Counted from the first letter of the stretch, positions 8,656 through 17,492 are shown. The stretch: 64,000 bases of DNA from Blautia wexlerae DSM 19850 (GCF_025148125.1 NZ_CP102267.1:1436501-1500500); one strand, 5' to 3'. A program made the numbers and translations. The notes: generated by a model not told the origin, from the sequence alone.

Positions 8656-9412
8656 GATTTAGCTCCTTCCAGATAAGATTGAAATAAGATTTAAATTCAG
8701 GCGCATTTCTGGAAGCCATAGGAGTACGGTTCTCCAGATCAAAACAAATTGGCACAATCTTACGAATAATGGCAGGCCTTGGAGAAAGAATGATAACCCG
8801 GTCTGCCATGCTGATCGCTTCTGAAATATCATGGGTGACAAGAATTGCAGTCTTTTTTTCCTGACGCAGGATTTTGCCGATATCATCACTTACGCTGAGT
8901 CTGGTTTGAGAGTCGAGTGCAGAGAACGGTTCATCCAGCAGAAGAAGTTCCGGCTTTAATGCCAGAGTACGGATCAGTGCAGCTCTCTGGCGCATTCCTC
9001 CGGACAATTCGGACGGATGTGCAGAGCGGAATTTGTCCAAACCGTAATCTGAGAGAAGCTGATTTACATAAGCAAGTTTTTCGGCAGTGAGTTCCCTGCG
9101 GATTTCCAGTCCGAGAAGAACATTTTTATAAATTGTCCGCCACTCCAGCAGATGATCCTTTTGCAGCATATATCCGATACGGCAGTCACCGGAAGTTACC
9201 GGCGTGCCGTCCAGAAGAATCTGTCCCTGTTCCGGCCGGAGCAGACCACAGATCAGATTCAGCAGCGTGGACTTTCCACAGCCTGACGGCCCGACGATGG
9301 CGAGAAATTCACCTGGCATCAGTTGAAAGGATATATGAGAAAGGGCAGGGGTTTCCCCTGATAAACTGTGGTAGGAGAGACTGACATCTGTAATATCCAG
9401 CAGTGGTTTCAT
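8645..9412 (-). CDS. ABC transporter ATP-binding protein, NitT/TauT (SsuB/ThiZ-like) family
   Basis: The protein has 255 residues. All nucleotide-binding motifs are intact: Walker A GPSGCGKST, Q-loop YMLQKDHLLEW, signature LSGGMRQR, Walker B LLLLDEPFSALD, and the H-loop histidine in LVTHD. It energises import through the overlapping permease gene. The DHLLEWRT stretch after the Q-loop is common in the SsuB/TauB/ThiZ group. It is the first gene of the two-gene operon. Upstream bases 9413-9675 hold short A+T-rich promoter-like sites but no recognisable riboswitch. Confidence 0.88.
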   Translation of the reverse strand: MKPLLDITDVSLSYHSLSGETPALSHISFQLMPGEFLAIVGPSGCGKSTLLNLICGLLRPEQGQILLDGTPVTSGDCRIGYMLQKDHLLEWRTIYKNVLLGLEIRRELTAEKLAYVNQLLSDYGLDKFRSAHPSELSGGMRQRAALIRTLALKPELLLLDEPFSALDSQTRLSVSDDIGKILRQEKKTAILVTHDISEAISMADRVIILSPRPAIIRKIVPICFDLENRTPMASRNAPEFKSYFNLIWKELNHDV

Positions 9413-9675
9413 ACAGATACCTCCATATTCGGTGAATAGTAACGAATATTTTCATAATTTATGATATGCAGAAATGTCAGGGTATGATATAATAGATGAA
9501 CTATAGTATTTTTGCTGCTATAGTATTTGAGGGCAAATGTTCTGTAAGGAATACGTTACTGTTTACTATGTGTTTCATATCAGAAATATACATATATCAG
9601 ACACTGCGACATGCATGAATCGGGTATAGAAATCAGACGAATGCTGTAAAAAACTGTATAAGAAAGTGTAAGCAA

Positions 9676-10707
9676 ATGAGAAACAAAAAGAAAGCAATAT
9701 TTAACACCATTTTTCTGATCCTTATATTTTCCATTACCGTATATATGGTATTTAAGGGAGAGGATCTGGGAGAGATTATTCATACAGTACGGCAGGCAGA
9801 TCCGGTTTACTTACTGATCAGCGTGGTTTGTGTGGTACTGTTCATACTTGGCGAGTCTGTAATTATCTTCTATATGATGCGGACTCTCGGAGCAAAAGTA
9901 AAGATGGGGCATTGTGCTCTGTATTCTTTTGTGGGATTCTTTTTCAGCTGTATCACACCGTCTGCATCCGGCGGACAGCCAATGCAGATTTATTTTATGA
10001 AAAAGGACAAACTTCCGATTCCTGTCACTACGCTGGTCCTGATGATTGTCACGATTACTTATAAAGCGGTTCTGGTAGTGATCGGAATTGTAATCTGGAT
10101 TTTTGGCAGAGGCTTTCTGGAAGGATATCTTGGTCAGTACATGTGGGTGTTTTACTTGGGCGTAGGCCTGAATATTTTCTGTGTTACTTTCATGATGATC
10201 CTTGTATTTGCCCCTGGATTGGCGAAGTGGATTATGGTAAAAGGACTGAAACTTATTGAACATTTCCGTTTCCTTAAGCCAAAGGCAACCCGGCTTGAGA
10301 AACTGGAAGCGTCTATGGATCAGTATCATGAAACTGCGGCTTTCTGGGCAAGTCACAAGCTGGTGATCCTGAAAGTGTTACTGATCACTATGGCGCAGAG
10401 GATTTTGTTATTTACAGTTACATACTGGGTATACCGTTCGCTGGGATTTCATGGATATTCCATCATAACCCTTACGATTTTGCAGTCTGTCATATCTGTC
10501 TCTGTTGATATGCTGCCTTTACCCGGAGGAATGGGAATCAGTGAGTCTCTTTATCTGGTGATGTTTGCACCGGTTTTCGGAGAAGCATTACTTCCTGCAA
10601 TGCTGCTCAGCAGAGGAATTTCCTATTATGCACAGATGCTTATCAGTGCAGTGATGACCTGCGTGGCGTATTTCATAATAGGAAGAAAAGAACAAGAAGA
10701 AAAGTAG
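9676..10707 (+). CDS. LPG synthase transmembrane-domain (flippase-like, YbhN/UPF0104) protein
   Basis: The protein has 343 residues and about eight membrane segments. The block GFFFSCITPSASGGQPMQIY is the family hallmark (P-x-G-GQP), and PLPGGMGISE near residue 280 is a second one. Relatives include the flippase half of MprF and stand-alone predicted lipid flippases. It lacks the cytosolic synthase domain. It lies 11 bases upstream of pssA, with psd next, so a role in membrane phospholipid handling is likely. The ribosome site is weak. Confidence 0.82.
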   Translation: MRNKKKAIFNTIFLILIFSITVYMVFKGEDLGEIIHTVRQADPVYLLISVVCVVLFILGESVIIFYMMRTLGAKVKMGHCALYSFVGFFFSCITPSASGGQPMQIYFMKKDKLPIPVTTLVLMIVTITYKAVLVVIGIVIWIFGRGFLEGYLGQYMWVFYLGVGLNIFCVTFMMILVFAPGLAKWIMVKGLKLIEHFRFLKPKATRLEKLEASMDQYHETAAFWASHKLVILKVLLITMAQRILLFTVTYWVYRSLGFHGYSIITLTILQSVISVSVDMLPLPGGMGISESLYLVMFAPVFGEALLPAMLLSRGISYYAQMLISAVMTCVAYFIIGRKEQEEK

Positions 10708-10718
10708 GGGGAGAAAAT

Positions 10719-11339
10719 ATGTTTTTAGGAATTTATGATTATACGGTAATATTGACTTATATAAGCCTGGGAATTTCCGTATTTGGAATTAGCAGGGCTC
10801 TGGAGGGGGATTTTAAGGTTGCGATTTTCTGTCTGGCACTTTCCGGACTGTGTGATATGTTTGACGGAAAGATAGCCAGAACAAAGAAGAACCGTACGGA
10901 TGATGAGAAGAATTTCGGGATTCAGATCGATTCCTTATGTGATGTGGTCTGCTTTGGTATTTTTCCGGTAATGATCTGTTACTGTCTGGGTGTGAATACA
11001 CCGGCGGGGATTGGGGCGCTTATTTTTTACAGTGTGGCATCTGTCATCCGCCTTGCATATTTTAATGTTTCAGAAACAAAGAGACAGAATGAGACTTCTG
11101 AGAACAGACAGTATTATCAGGGGCTTCCGATCACATCCATGGCGATCATCCTGCCGTTCCTTTATCTGATGAGAAGATATTGCGGACTCTATTTCCTGAT
11201 CGTGATACATATTGCAGTGATTATCGTGGGACTGCTTTTTATTCTGGATATCAAGGTAAAAAAACCTCAGAATCCGGTACGTATCCTGCTGGTTGCAGTC
11301 GTGGCACTTGCACTTGCGAAGATGTTCCGTTTGATATAA
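10719..11339 (+). CDS. pssA: CDP-diacylglycerol--serine O-phosphatidyltransferase
   Basis: The protein has 206 residues. The CDP-alcohol phosphatidyltransferase signature is present as DGKIAR, then GIQIDSLCD, with a few more residues than usual between the two halves. Several membrane segments follow. It would make phosphatidylserine from CDP-diacylglycerol and serine at the membrane. The neighbouring phosphatidylserine decarboxylase gene supports serine as the acceptor. GGGGGAG precedes the ATG. Confidence 0.87.
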   Translation: MFLGIYDYTVILTYISLGISVFGISRALEGDFKVAIFCLALSGLCDMFDGKIARTKKNRTDDEKNFGIQIDSLCDVVCFGIFPVMICYCLGVNTPAGIGALIFYSVASVIRLAYFNVSETKRQNETSENRQYYQGLPITSMAIILPFLYLMRRYCGLYFLIVIHIAVIIVGLLFILDIKVKKPQNPVRILLVAVVALALAKMFRLI

Positions 11340-11422
11340 AATAAATATAACTGTTGACTGGCCGCAGCGGTTCCCGGGAAATGGGGAGGCTGCGGTTATA
11401 CTTTTATGGAGGGAAGATACGA

Positions 11423-12337
11423 ATGAAGTATATTGACAGAAAAGGAAATATCACGATTGAAGAGAATGAGCAGGATAAATTCCTACGGCATTTATATAAT
11501 GACCGGGGTGGCAGACTCTGCCTGAAACTCCTGATCAGACCTTTCGTGTCAAAGGCAGCGGGAGTCCTGCTTAACACCAGACTTTCTGCCAGATTTGTAC
11601 CGGATTTTGTAAAAAACAACAAGATTGACCTGAGCATTTACGAAAAACAGAACTTCTCTTCATGGAATGACTTCTTTATAAGGCGCATCCGAAAAGAAGA
11701 ACGCCCGATCGATATGCGCGAAAACATCCTGATCAGCCCCTGTGACGGAAAACTTTCCGTACACAGGATCAGCTCAGACTCACGTTTCAGCATCAAAGAT
11801 ACAGAATATACAGCAGGACAGCTTCTGAAGAATAAGGCAATTGCTGAGAGATACACAGGCGGCTATGCGTTGATTTTCAGACTGACAGTAGATGACTATC
11901 ATCATTACTGCTATGTGGCAGATGGAAGAAAATCCGCGAATGTAACTCTGCCCGGCGTTTTCCACACAGTGAATCCTGCAGCAAACGATGTATATCCCAT
12001 CTACAAAGAAAACGCCAGAGAATACACTCTGCTGAAAACAAAACAATTCGGAACCATCCTCATGATGGAAGTAGGCGCCATGATGGTAGGAAAAATCACA
12101 AATCTCCATAAAAATCCTGCCACAGTAAAGAAAGGCCAGGAAAAAGGCAACTTCGAATTCGGAGGTTCCACAATAATCCTCCTCATCCAGCCGGGAAAAG
12201 TCCGTATTGACTATGATCTGATCGAGAATACAGAAGAGGGATATGAGACTATCGTAAAAATGGGCGAACGAATAGGAGAGTGCAGGAAGTTAAAAAATAC
12301 AAAGAATCATTACGAAGGCACAATAGAGAATACCTGA
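11423..12337 (+). CDS. psd: Phosphatidylserine decarboxylase proenzyme
   Basis: The protein has 304 residues. The self-cleavage motif GGST near the C terminus (FEFGGSTIILL) yields the pyruvoyl group. The catalytic dyad region FRLTVDDYHHYCYV is also clear. It converts phosphatidylserine into phosphatidylethanolamine after PssA. The open frame extends back to 11354, but ATG 11423 has a well-placed AGGGAAG and gives a normal N terminus. The terminator stem begins inside the last codons. Confidence 0.9.
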   Translation: MKYIDRKGNITIEENEQDKFLRHLYNDRGGRLCLKLLIRPFVSKAAGVLLNTRLSARFVPDFVKNNKIDLSIYEKQNFSSWNDFFIRRIRKEERPIDMRENILISPCDGKLSVHRISSDSRFSIKDTEYTAGQLLKNKAIAERYTGGYALIFRLTVDDYHHYCYVADGRKSANVTLPGVFHTVNPAANDVYPIYKENAREYTLLKTKQFGTILMMEVGAMMVGKITNLHKNPATVKKGQEKGNFEFGGSTIILLIQPGKVRIDYDLIENTEEGYETIVKMGERIGECRKLKNTKNHYEGTIENT

Positions 12338-12355
12338 ACAGGTATTCGCATTTTA
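12328..12355 (+). terminator. Intrinsic terminator of the psd operon
   Basis: GAATACCT (12328-12335) pairs with AGGTATTC (12340-12347), followed by GCATTTTA. The TGA stop of psd lies inside the stem. Confidence 0.65.
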
Positions 12356-12409
12356 TTAAAAGATAATAAAAAGCATTTGTGAAGATGCAGAAAGGATATA
12401 ATAATACTG

Positions 12410-13021
12410 TTGAATAAACGAAACTATCAGAAAGAACTGGAAAAACTTATAGATCAGGCGCAAAAAGATAACAAGATCCCAAGCCTGTTTCTCCACAGCT
12501 GCTGTGCACCCTGCAGCAGTTACGTACTGGAATACCTGTCGAAATATTTCAACATCACAGTATTCTACTACAACCCAAACATCTACCCGGAAGAAGAATA
12601 TCGCAAACGAGTCCATGAAATTACCCGTCTTGTAAACTCCATGGAATTTGAACACCCTGTCAAACTGATAGAGGGTCACTACGACCCGCAGGAATTCTTC
12701 CAGATGGCAAAAGGCCTCGAAGACGTACCCGAAGGTGGCGAACGCTGCTTCAAATGCTACCGTCTCCGCATGGAAGAAGCAGCAAAACTGGCAGAAGAGG
12801 GCGGCTATGACTATTTTACCACCACCCTTTCCATCAGCCCTCTGAAAAACGCAGCCAAGATCAACGAAATCGGTGAAGAACTGGCAGAAATCTACCACGT
12901 CCAACACCTCCCATCCGACTTCAAGAAAAAAAACGGCTACAAACGTTCCATCGAACTATCCCACGAATACGACCTCTACCGTCAGAACTACTGCGGTTGC
13001 GTCTATTCCCGAATGCCTTAG
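12410..13021 (+). CDS. queH: Epoxyqueuosine reductase QueH
   Basis: The protein has 203 residues. The paired cysteines CCAPCS (about residue 27), CFKCYR (about residue 120) and the tail YCGCVYS are the iron-sulfur and metal ligands known for QueH (formerly DUF208). It carries out the last step of queuosine synthesis in tRNA and replaces QueG. A TTG start at 12410 is used; an AAGGA lies about 14 bases upstream, and no ATG fits better. No other queuosine gene is nearby. Confidence 0.88.
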   Translation: MNKRNYQKELEKLIDQAQKDNKIPSLFLHSCCAPCSSYVLEYLSKYFNITVFYYNPNIYPEEEYRKRVHEITRLVNSMEFEHPVKLIEGHYDPQEFFQMAKGLEDVPEGGERCFKCYRLRMEEAAKLAEEGGYDYFTTTLSISPLKNAAKINEIGEELAEIYHVQHLPSDFKKKNGYKRSIELSHEYDLYRQNYCGCVYSRMP

Positions 13022-13101
13022 AATTACAGGGTTCCGAAACTAAGCCTCAACACACCTTCTTTTTCTTCACGTACCTTTTGAATGATTCCAAACTAACTAC
13101 T

Positions 13102-13129
13102 TTGCAATACTGAAAAAATATGTTACACT
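13102..13129 (+). promoter_or_regulatory. Promoter of argH
   Basis: TTGCAA (13102-13107) and TACACT (13124-13129) are 16 bases apart, about 50 bases before the start codon. No ARG-box palindrome was clear by eye. Confidence 0.5.
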
Positions 13130-13181
13130 AACACGTAAAAGCAATAATACCAAAAATAAAGAAGAAACGAGGAATAACACA

Positions 13182-14561
13182 ATGGCACAGCTTTGGGGCG
13201 GACGTTTCACAAAAGAAACAGACAAACTTGTATATAACTTCAATGCATCCATCTCTTTTGACCAGAAATTCTATGAGCAGGACATCAGAGGCAGCAAAGC
13301 ACACGTAGCAATGCTCGCCAGACAGGGAATCCTGACAGCAGAAGAAAAAGATCAGATCGAAGCAGGTCTTGACGGAATCCTTGCAGATGTAAGATCCGGC
13401 AAACTCGAGATCACATCCGAATATGAAGATATCCACAGCTTTGTAGAAGCAAACCTTATCGACAGAATCGGTGATGCAGGCAAGAAACTTCACACAGGAA
13501 GAAGCCGTAACGACCAGGTAGCCCTTGACATGAAACTCTATGTAAGAGATGAGATTGACGAGACAGACGAACTGGTAAAGAAACTTCTCGAAGCACTTCA
13601 GAAGATCATGGAAGAGAATGTCCACACATACATGCCAGGCTTCACACACCTCCAGAAAGCGCAGCCGGTCACACTGGCTCACCACGTAGGTGCATACTTT
13701 GAAATGTTTGTACGTGACAGAAGCAGACTTGCAGATATCCGTAAGAGAATGAACACCTGCCCTCTGGGTGCAGGTGCACTGGCAGGAACCACCTACCCAC
13801 TTGACAGAGAATATACAGCACAGCTTCTCGGTTTCGACGGCCCGACCAGAAACAGCATGGACTCTGTATCAGACAGAGACTATGTGATTGAGCTTCTGTC
13901 CGCATTCTCCACAATTATGATGCACATGAGCCGTTTCTGCGAAGAAATCATTATGTGGAACTCCAATGAATACCGCTTCGTAGAGATAGACGATGCCTAC
14001 AGCACAGGCAGCAGTATCATGCCTCAGAAAAAGAACCCGGATATCGCAGAACTTGTAAGAGGAAAAACAGGTCGTGTATACGGAGCATTAACATCTATCC
14101 TTACAACCATGAAGGGAATCCCTCTTGCATACAACAAAGATATGCAGGAAGACAAAGAACTTACATTTGATGCCATTGACACTGTAAAAGGATGTCTTGC
14201 CCTCTTTACAGGCATGATCTCTACTATGCAGTTCAACAAACAGAATATGGAAGCAAGTGCAAAGAATGGCTTTACAAATGCTACAGATGCAGCCGATTAT
14301 CTGGTAAATCATGGAGTACCTTTCCGCGATGCACACGGCATTGTAGGCCGTCTGGTGCTTACCTGTATTGATAAAGGGATTTCTCTGGATGAACTTCCTC
14401 TTGAAGAATATAAAGCCATCAGCCCGGTATTCGAGAACGATATTTACGAAGCAATCAGTATGAAAACCTGTGTGGAAAAACGTATGACCATCGGTGCACC
14501 GGGACCTGACGTGATGGAGAAAGTGATCGCTGAGAACAAAAAATATCTGGAAGAAAATTAA
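13182..14561 (+). CDS. argH: Argininosuccinate lyase
   Basis: The protein has 459 residues, the usual length. The fumarase/aspartase superfamily signature GSSIMPQKKNPD is intact and carries the catalytic serine loop. HTGRSRNDQ and TPYxLGxGA-like blocks are also present. It splits argininosuccinate into arginine and fumarate in the cytosol. ArgG and other arginine genes are absent from the window, so the gene is solitary here. ACGAGGA precedes the ATG. Confidence 0.95.
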   Translation: MAQLWGGRFTKETDKLVYNFNASISFDQKFYEQDIRGSKAHVAMLARQGILTAEEKDQIEAGLDGILADVRSGKLEITSEYEDIHSFVEANLIDRIGDAGKKLHTGRSRNDQVALDMKLYVRDEIDETDELVKKLLEALQKIMEENVHTYMPGFTHLQKAQPVTLAHHVGAYFEMFVRDRSRLADIRKRMNTCPLGAGALAGTTYPLDREYTAQLLGFDGPTRNSMDSVSDRDYVIELLSAFSTIMMHMSRFCEEIIMWNSNEYRFVEIDDAYSTGSSIMPQKKNPDIAELVRGKTGRVYGALTSILTTMKGIPLAYNKDMQEDKELTFDAIDTVKGCLALFTGMISTMQFNKQNMEASAKNGFTNATDAADYLVNHGVPFRDAHGIVGRLVLTCIDKGISLDELPLEEYKAISPVFENDIYEAISMKTCVEKRMTIGAPGPDVMEKVIAENKKYLEEN

Positions 14562-14570
14562 AAAAAATGC

Positions 14571-14698
14571 TTGCAATTTATTTTGGTTTGTTATAGTATG
14601 TACAAGAAAGACAGATGTACGCAATATAAGGACACCTGGATAAAAATGTCCGCGAAAGGGTAGAGACGCGGGCAGAAGATAAAGAGGAGAAAGATATT
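14571..14698 (+). promoter_or_regulatory. Promoter and structured leader of asd
   Basis: TTGCAA (14571-14576) with TATAGT or TAGTAT near 14592-14599 forms the promoter. In the leader, GGACA (14630-14634) can pair with TGTCC (14647-14651). CCGCG (14650-14654) can pair with CGCGG (14667-14671). The two stems share CC, so they exclude each other. This is not a lysine riboswitch, which would be longer. The ribosome site GAGGAG follows. Confidence 0.4.
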
Positions 14699-15784
14699 AT
14701 GAGTGAAAAGCTTAGAGTCGGTATTTTAGGTGCTACAGGTATGGTAGGTCAGAGATTTATCTCTCTGCTTGAGAATCATCCATGGTTTGAAGTTGTAACT
14801 GTAGCTGCAAGTCCGAGAAGTGCAGGAAAGACATACGAAGAGGCAGTTGGCGGAAGATGGAAAATGGATACTCCAATGCCGGAGGGTGTCAAGAATCTTG
14901 TTGTTATGAACGTAAACGAAGTAGAGAAGGTTGCTGCAACAGTTGATTTCGTATTCTCTGCTGTAGATATGTCAAAAGAAGAGATCAAGAAGATCGAAGA
15001 AGAATATGCTAAGACAGAGACACCGGTTGTTTCCAACAACAGTGCTCACAGATGGACACCGGATGTACCGATGGTAGTGCCGGAAATCAATCCGGAACAC
15101 TTCGATGTAATCGAATCCCAGAAGAAACGTCTTGGAACAACACGCGGATTTATCGCTGTTAAACCAAACTGTTCTATCCAGAGTTATGCTCCTGTATTAA
15201 CTGCATGGAAAGAGTTCGAGCCATATGAAGTAGTTGCTACTACATATCAGGCAATCTCCGGAGCAGGTAAGACATTTAAGGACTGGCCGGAAATGGTTGG
15301 AAACATCATCCCATACATCGGTGGCGAGGAAGAGAAGAGCGAGAAAGAGCCATTAAGAATCTGGGGTAAAGTAGAAGACGGTGTAATCAAACCTGCTACA
15401 GAACCGGTTATCACATGCCAGTGTATCCGTGTACCGGTACTGAACGGACATACAGCAGCTGTATTCGTTAAATTCCGTAAGAACCCTACTAAGGAGCAGC
15501 TTATCAAAGCATTAGTAGAGTTCAAGGGACTTCCACAGGAATTAGAACTTCCAAGTGCTCCGAAGCAGTTCATCCAGTATCTGGAAGAGGACAACCGTCC
15601 GCAGGTTACAGAGGATGTAAACTTCGAACATGGCATGGGCGTATCTGTAGGACGTCTTCGTGAAGACACCGTATATGACTGGAAATTCGTAGGACTTTCC
15701 CACAATACAGTCAGAGGTGCAGCAGGCGGAGCAGTTCTCTGTGCTGAAACCTTAAAAGCAAAAGGATATATCCAGGCGAAATAA
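14699..15784 (+). CDS. asd: Aspartate-semialdehyde dehydrogenase
   Basis: The protein has 361 residues. The N terminus GILGATGMVGQRF is the NADPH-binding loop. The catalytic cysteine lies in KPNCSIQSY. Its length and blocks fit the archaeal/fungal-type enzyme found in many Firmicutes. It reduces aspartyl phosphate to the semialdehyde for lysine, threonine and methionine synthesis. It is monocistronic, with a leader and a strong terminator. Confidence 0.94.
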   Translation: MSEKLRVGILGATGMVGQRFISLLENHPWFEVVTVAASPRSAGKTYEEAVGGRWKMDTPMPEGVKNLVVMNVNEVEKVAATVDFVFSAVDMSKEEIKKIEEEYAKTETPVVSNNSAHRWTPDVPMVVPEINPEHFDVIESQKKRLGTTRGFIAVKPNCSIQSYAPVLTAWKEFEPYEVVATTYQAISGAGKTFKDWPEMVGNIIPYIGGEEEKSEKEPLRIWGKVEDGVIKPATEPVITCQCIRVPVLNGHTAAVFVKFRKNPTKEQLIKALVEFKGLPQELELPSAPKQFIQYLEEDNRPQVTEDVNFEHGMGVSVGRLREDTVYDWKFVGLSHNTVRGAAGGAVLCAETLKAKGYIQAK

Positions 15785-15802
15785 TTTATAGAAAATAATA
15801 AA

Positions 15803-15830
15803 AGAGGTGCCGGTAACGGTGCCTCTTTTT
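15803..15830 (+). terminator. Intrinsic terminator of asd
   Basis: AGAGGTGCCG pairs with CGGTGCCTCT (two wobble pairs) around a GTAA loop, followed by five T. Confidence 0.85.
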
Positions 15831-15848
15831 ATGAGGACACGACGGATT

Positions 15849-16085
15849 ATGAAAGAAAAAGTTCTGACAACAGTGGTGACTTTTGAAACTACCACTCAGG
15901 CAATTGCCATGGAAAGGGAATGTAAGAAAAACAAATTTACAGGCAGACTGATCCCTGTGCCAAGAGAAATATCAGCTTCCTGCGGCCTTGCGTGGAAATG
16001 TGGGGAACAGAACGAAGAAGAAACAGCTTCCTATATGAAGGAACAGGATCTGGAATATGAAAAGATTTATAGGATTCTTGCGTAA
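15849..16085 (+). CDS. DUF3343 (putative Se/S carrier-like) protein
   Basis: The protein has 78 residues. The pattern TFETTTQAIAMERECKK followed by RLIPVPREISASCGLAWKC matches DUF3343, annotated in Pfam as a putative selenium/sulfur carrier-like family. The CGLAWKC pair of cysteines would be the carrier site. selD follows 235 bases downstream, which strengthens a role in selenium delivery. ATG 15849 is preferred to the upstream in-frame start at 15807, which overlaps the asd terminator. No strong ribosome site is visible. Confidence 0.75.
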   Translation: MKEKVLTTVVTFETTTQAIAMERECKKNKFTGRLIPVPREISASCGLAWKCGEQNEEETASYMKEQDLEYEKIYRILA

Positions 16086-16229
16086 AATGGAAAGATTTAT
16101 AGGAACACCTGATATATGGTAAACGGTTCACATTTTGACGGATATGTGAAAACATGATACAATGATAGCACTGAATCTCTTGTTATAGAAGATATGTAAC
16201 TATTCGGCAGTCTGTCGGCTGTGAAAGTA

Positions 16230-16258
16230 CGTTACTGTTCACTCCGTTTACAGTAACG
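16230..16258. repeat. CGTTACTG-N13-CAGTAACG inverted repeat, copy 2
   Basis: CGTTACTG (16230-16237) and CAGTAACG (16251-16258) flank 13 bases, as in the copy at 1771-1798. A TGAACAGTTACG follows at about 16267. It lies directly upstream of the selD leader ORF. Confidence 0.5.
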
Positions 16259-16291
16259 AAAGTATTGAACAGTTACGAGGAGATTCTGAAT

Positions 16292-16330
16292 ATGGAGATC
16301 AATTGGGGTGAACTGACTTATGGGAAATGA
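16292..16330 (+). CDS. Twelve-codon leader ORF overlapping the selD start
   Basis: It encodes MEINWGELTYGK and ends with TGA at 16328-16330. ACGAGGAG lies at a good distance before its ATG, which is a better ribosome site than the one in front of selD. Its last codons overlap the selD ATG at 16320, an arrangement expected for translational coupling or a leader-peptide control. It is too short to be a normal protein. It may be fortuitous. Confidence 0.4.
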   Translation: MEINWGELTYGK

Positions 16331-17369
16331 AATGAAAAAAAATGAAGTGCGTCTTACACAGCTTGCCAGTGCAGCCGGATGCGGTGCTAAGATTGGCCCG
16401 AAGGTTCTGGCACAGGTAGTAGGCAAACTTCCGAAATTTACAGATCCGATGCTTCTGGTAGGTCCGGAGACATCAGATGATGCAGCAGTATACAAGATTA
16501 ATGATGAACTGGCAATGATCCATACAGTAGACTTTTTTCCGCCAGTAGTGGATGATCCGTATATGTACGGGCAGATCGCAGCAGCCAATGCACTGAGTGA
16601 TGTCTATGCAATGGGCGGTGTTCCGAAACTGGCATTAAATGTGGTAGCATTTCCAAACTGCCTTGGTCCGGAAGTACTGGAGCAGATTCTGCGCGGCGGT
16701 GCAGATAAGGTCATGGAAGCCGGAGCAGTCCTTGCAGGCGGGCATACTATCAATGATAAAGAACCGAAATACGGACTCTGTGTAACTGGTTATGTGCATC
16801 CGGACAAAATGTGGAAAAATTACGGCGCAGAAGAAGGAGACATCCTTATTCTTACCAAACCGCTGGGCTGTGGAATCCTTAACACTGCCATTAAGGCAGA
16901 AATGGCGTCTCAGGAAGAAATTGAGAGAGTTCAGAAAATCATGGCGAAGCTGAACAAATATGCAGCAGAGATTGCATCTAAATACACGATCCACAGCTGC
17001 ACCGACGTAACAGGATTCAGTCTTGCAGGTCACAGTCTGGAAATGGCAAAAGGCAGCCGGAAAACCCTGGTGATCCAGTCTGAGAAACTTCCGATCATTG
17101 AGGGTGTTGAAGAGTATGCACAGATGGGGCTGATTCCTGAAGGTGCATACAGAAATCGTGACTTCGCAGGCGATGAAGTACGAAGTGAGATTAAGGAACT
17201 CTGGATGGAGGATCTGGTATTTGATCCGCAGACATCCGGCGGACTTCTGCTTGCAGTACCGGCAGAAGAAGCCGATGCCCTTGCAGAAGAGCTTGCAGGT
17301 ATGGATATCTTCGGCGGTGTTATCGGATATGTAACAGAATTGCAGGATAAAGCAGTTGTATTTGAATAA
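16320..17369 (+). CDS. selD: Selenide, water dikinase (selenophosphate synthetase)
   Basis: The protein has 349 residues. The N-terminal loop reads GCGAKIGPKVL; in E. coli it is GCGCKISPKVL. The first cysteine (the catalytic Cys17 equivalent) is kept and the second is alanine. The glycine-rich AGGHTI and the TDVTGFSLAGH and DPQTSGG blocks are also intact. It makes selenophosphate for selenocysteine, selenouridine or the labile selenium cofactor. SelA, SelB and a selenouridine synthase are not in the window. ATG 16332 is an alternative start. Confidence 0.93.
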   Translation: MGNEMKKNEVRLTQLASAAGCGAKIGPKVLAQVVGKLPKFTDPMLLVGPETSDDAAVYKINDELAMIHTVDFFPPVVDDPYMYGQIAAANALSDVYAMGGVPKLALNVVAFPNCLGPEVLEQILRGGADKVMEAGAVLAGGHTINDKEPKYGLCVTGYVHPDKMWKNYGAEEGDILILTKPLGCGILNTAIKAEMASQEEIERVQKIMAKLNKYAAEIASKYTIHSCTDVTGFSLAGHSLEMAKGSRKTLVIQSEKLPIIEGVEEYAQMGLIPEGAYRNRDFAGDEVRSEIKELWMEDLVFDPQTSGGLLLAVPAEEADALAEELAGMDIFGGVIGYVTELQDKAVVFE

Positions 17370-17419
17370 AAAAATCAGCTTTACTTTCAGACATTTTCTC
17401 CTGCGTCAGCATGTCTGCA

Positions 17420-17492
17420 GATATCTTTCTTGTCCTTTGTATTCTGCCGAACTGTCTCGATTGCATTAGTATATGGAATTGCTATAAAAATC
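17420..17492. repeat. Half copy of the TATAGCA-type intergenic repeat
   Basis: On the complement, the sequence TTTTTATAGCAATTCCA, then TAATGCAAT and AGACAGTTC, matches the left arm of the element at 34704-34810. The second arm is absent. It lies between selD and the formate/nitrite channel gene. Confidence 0.5.

Noticed and set aside
12356..13685. Antisense frames opposite queH and argH
   Set aside because: Shadow frames of low-complexity composition with no start context.
14600..14698. Lysine riboswitch before asd
   Set aside because: The leader is only about 100 bases and lacks the long multi-helix core.
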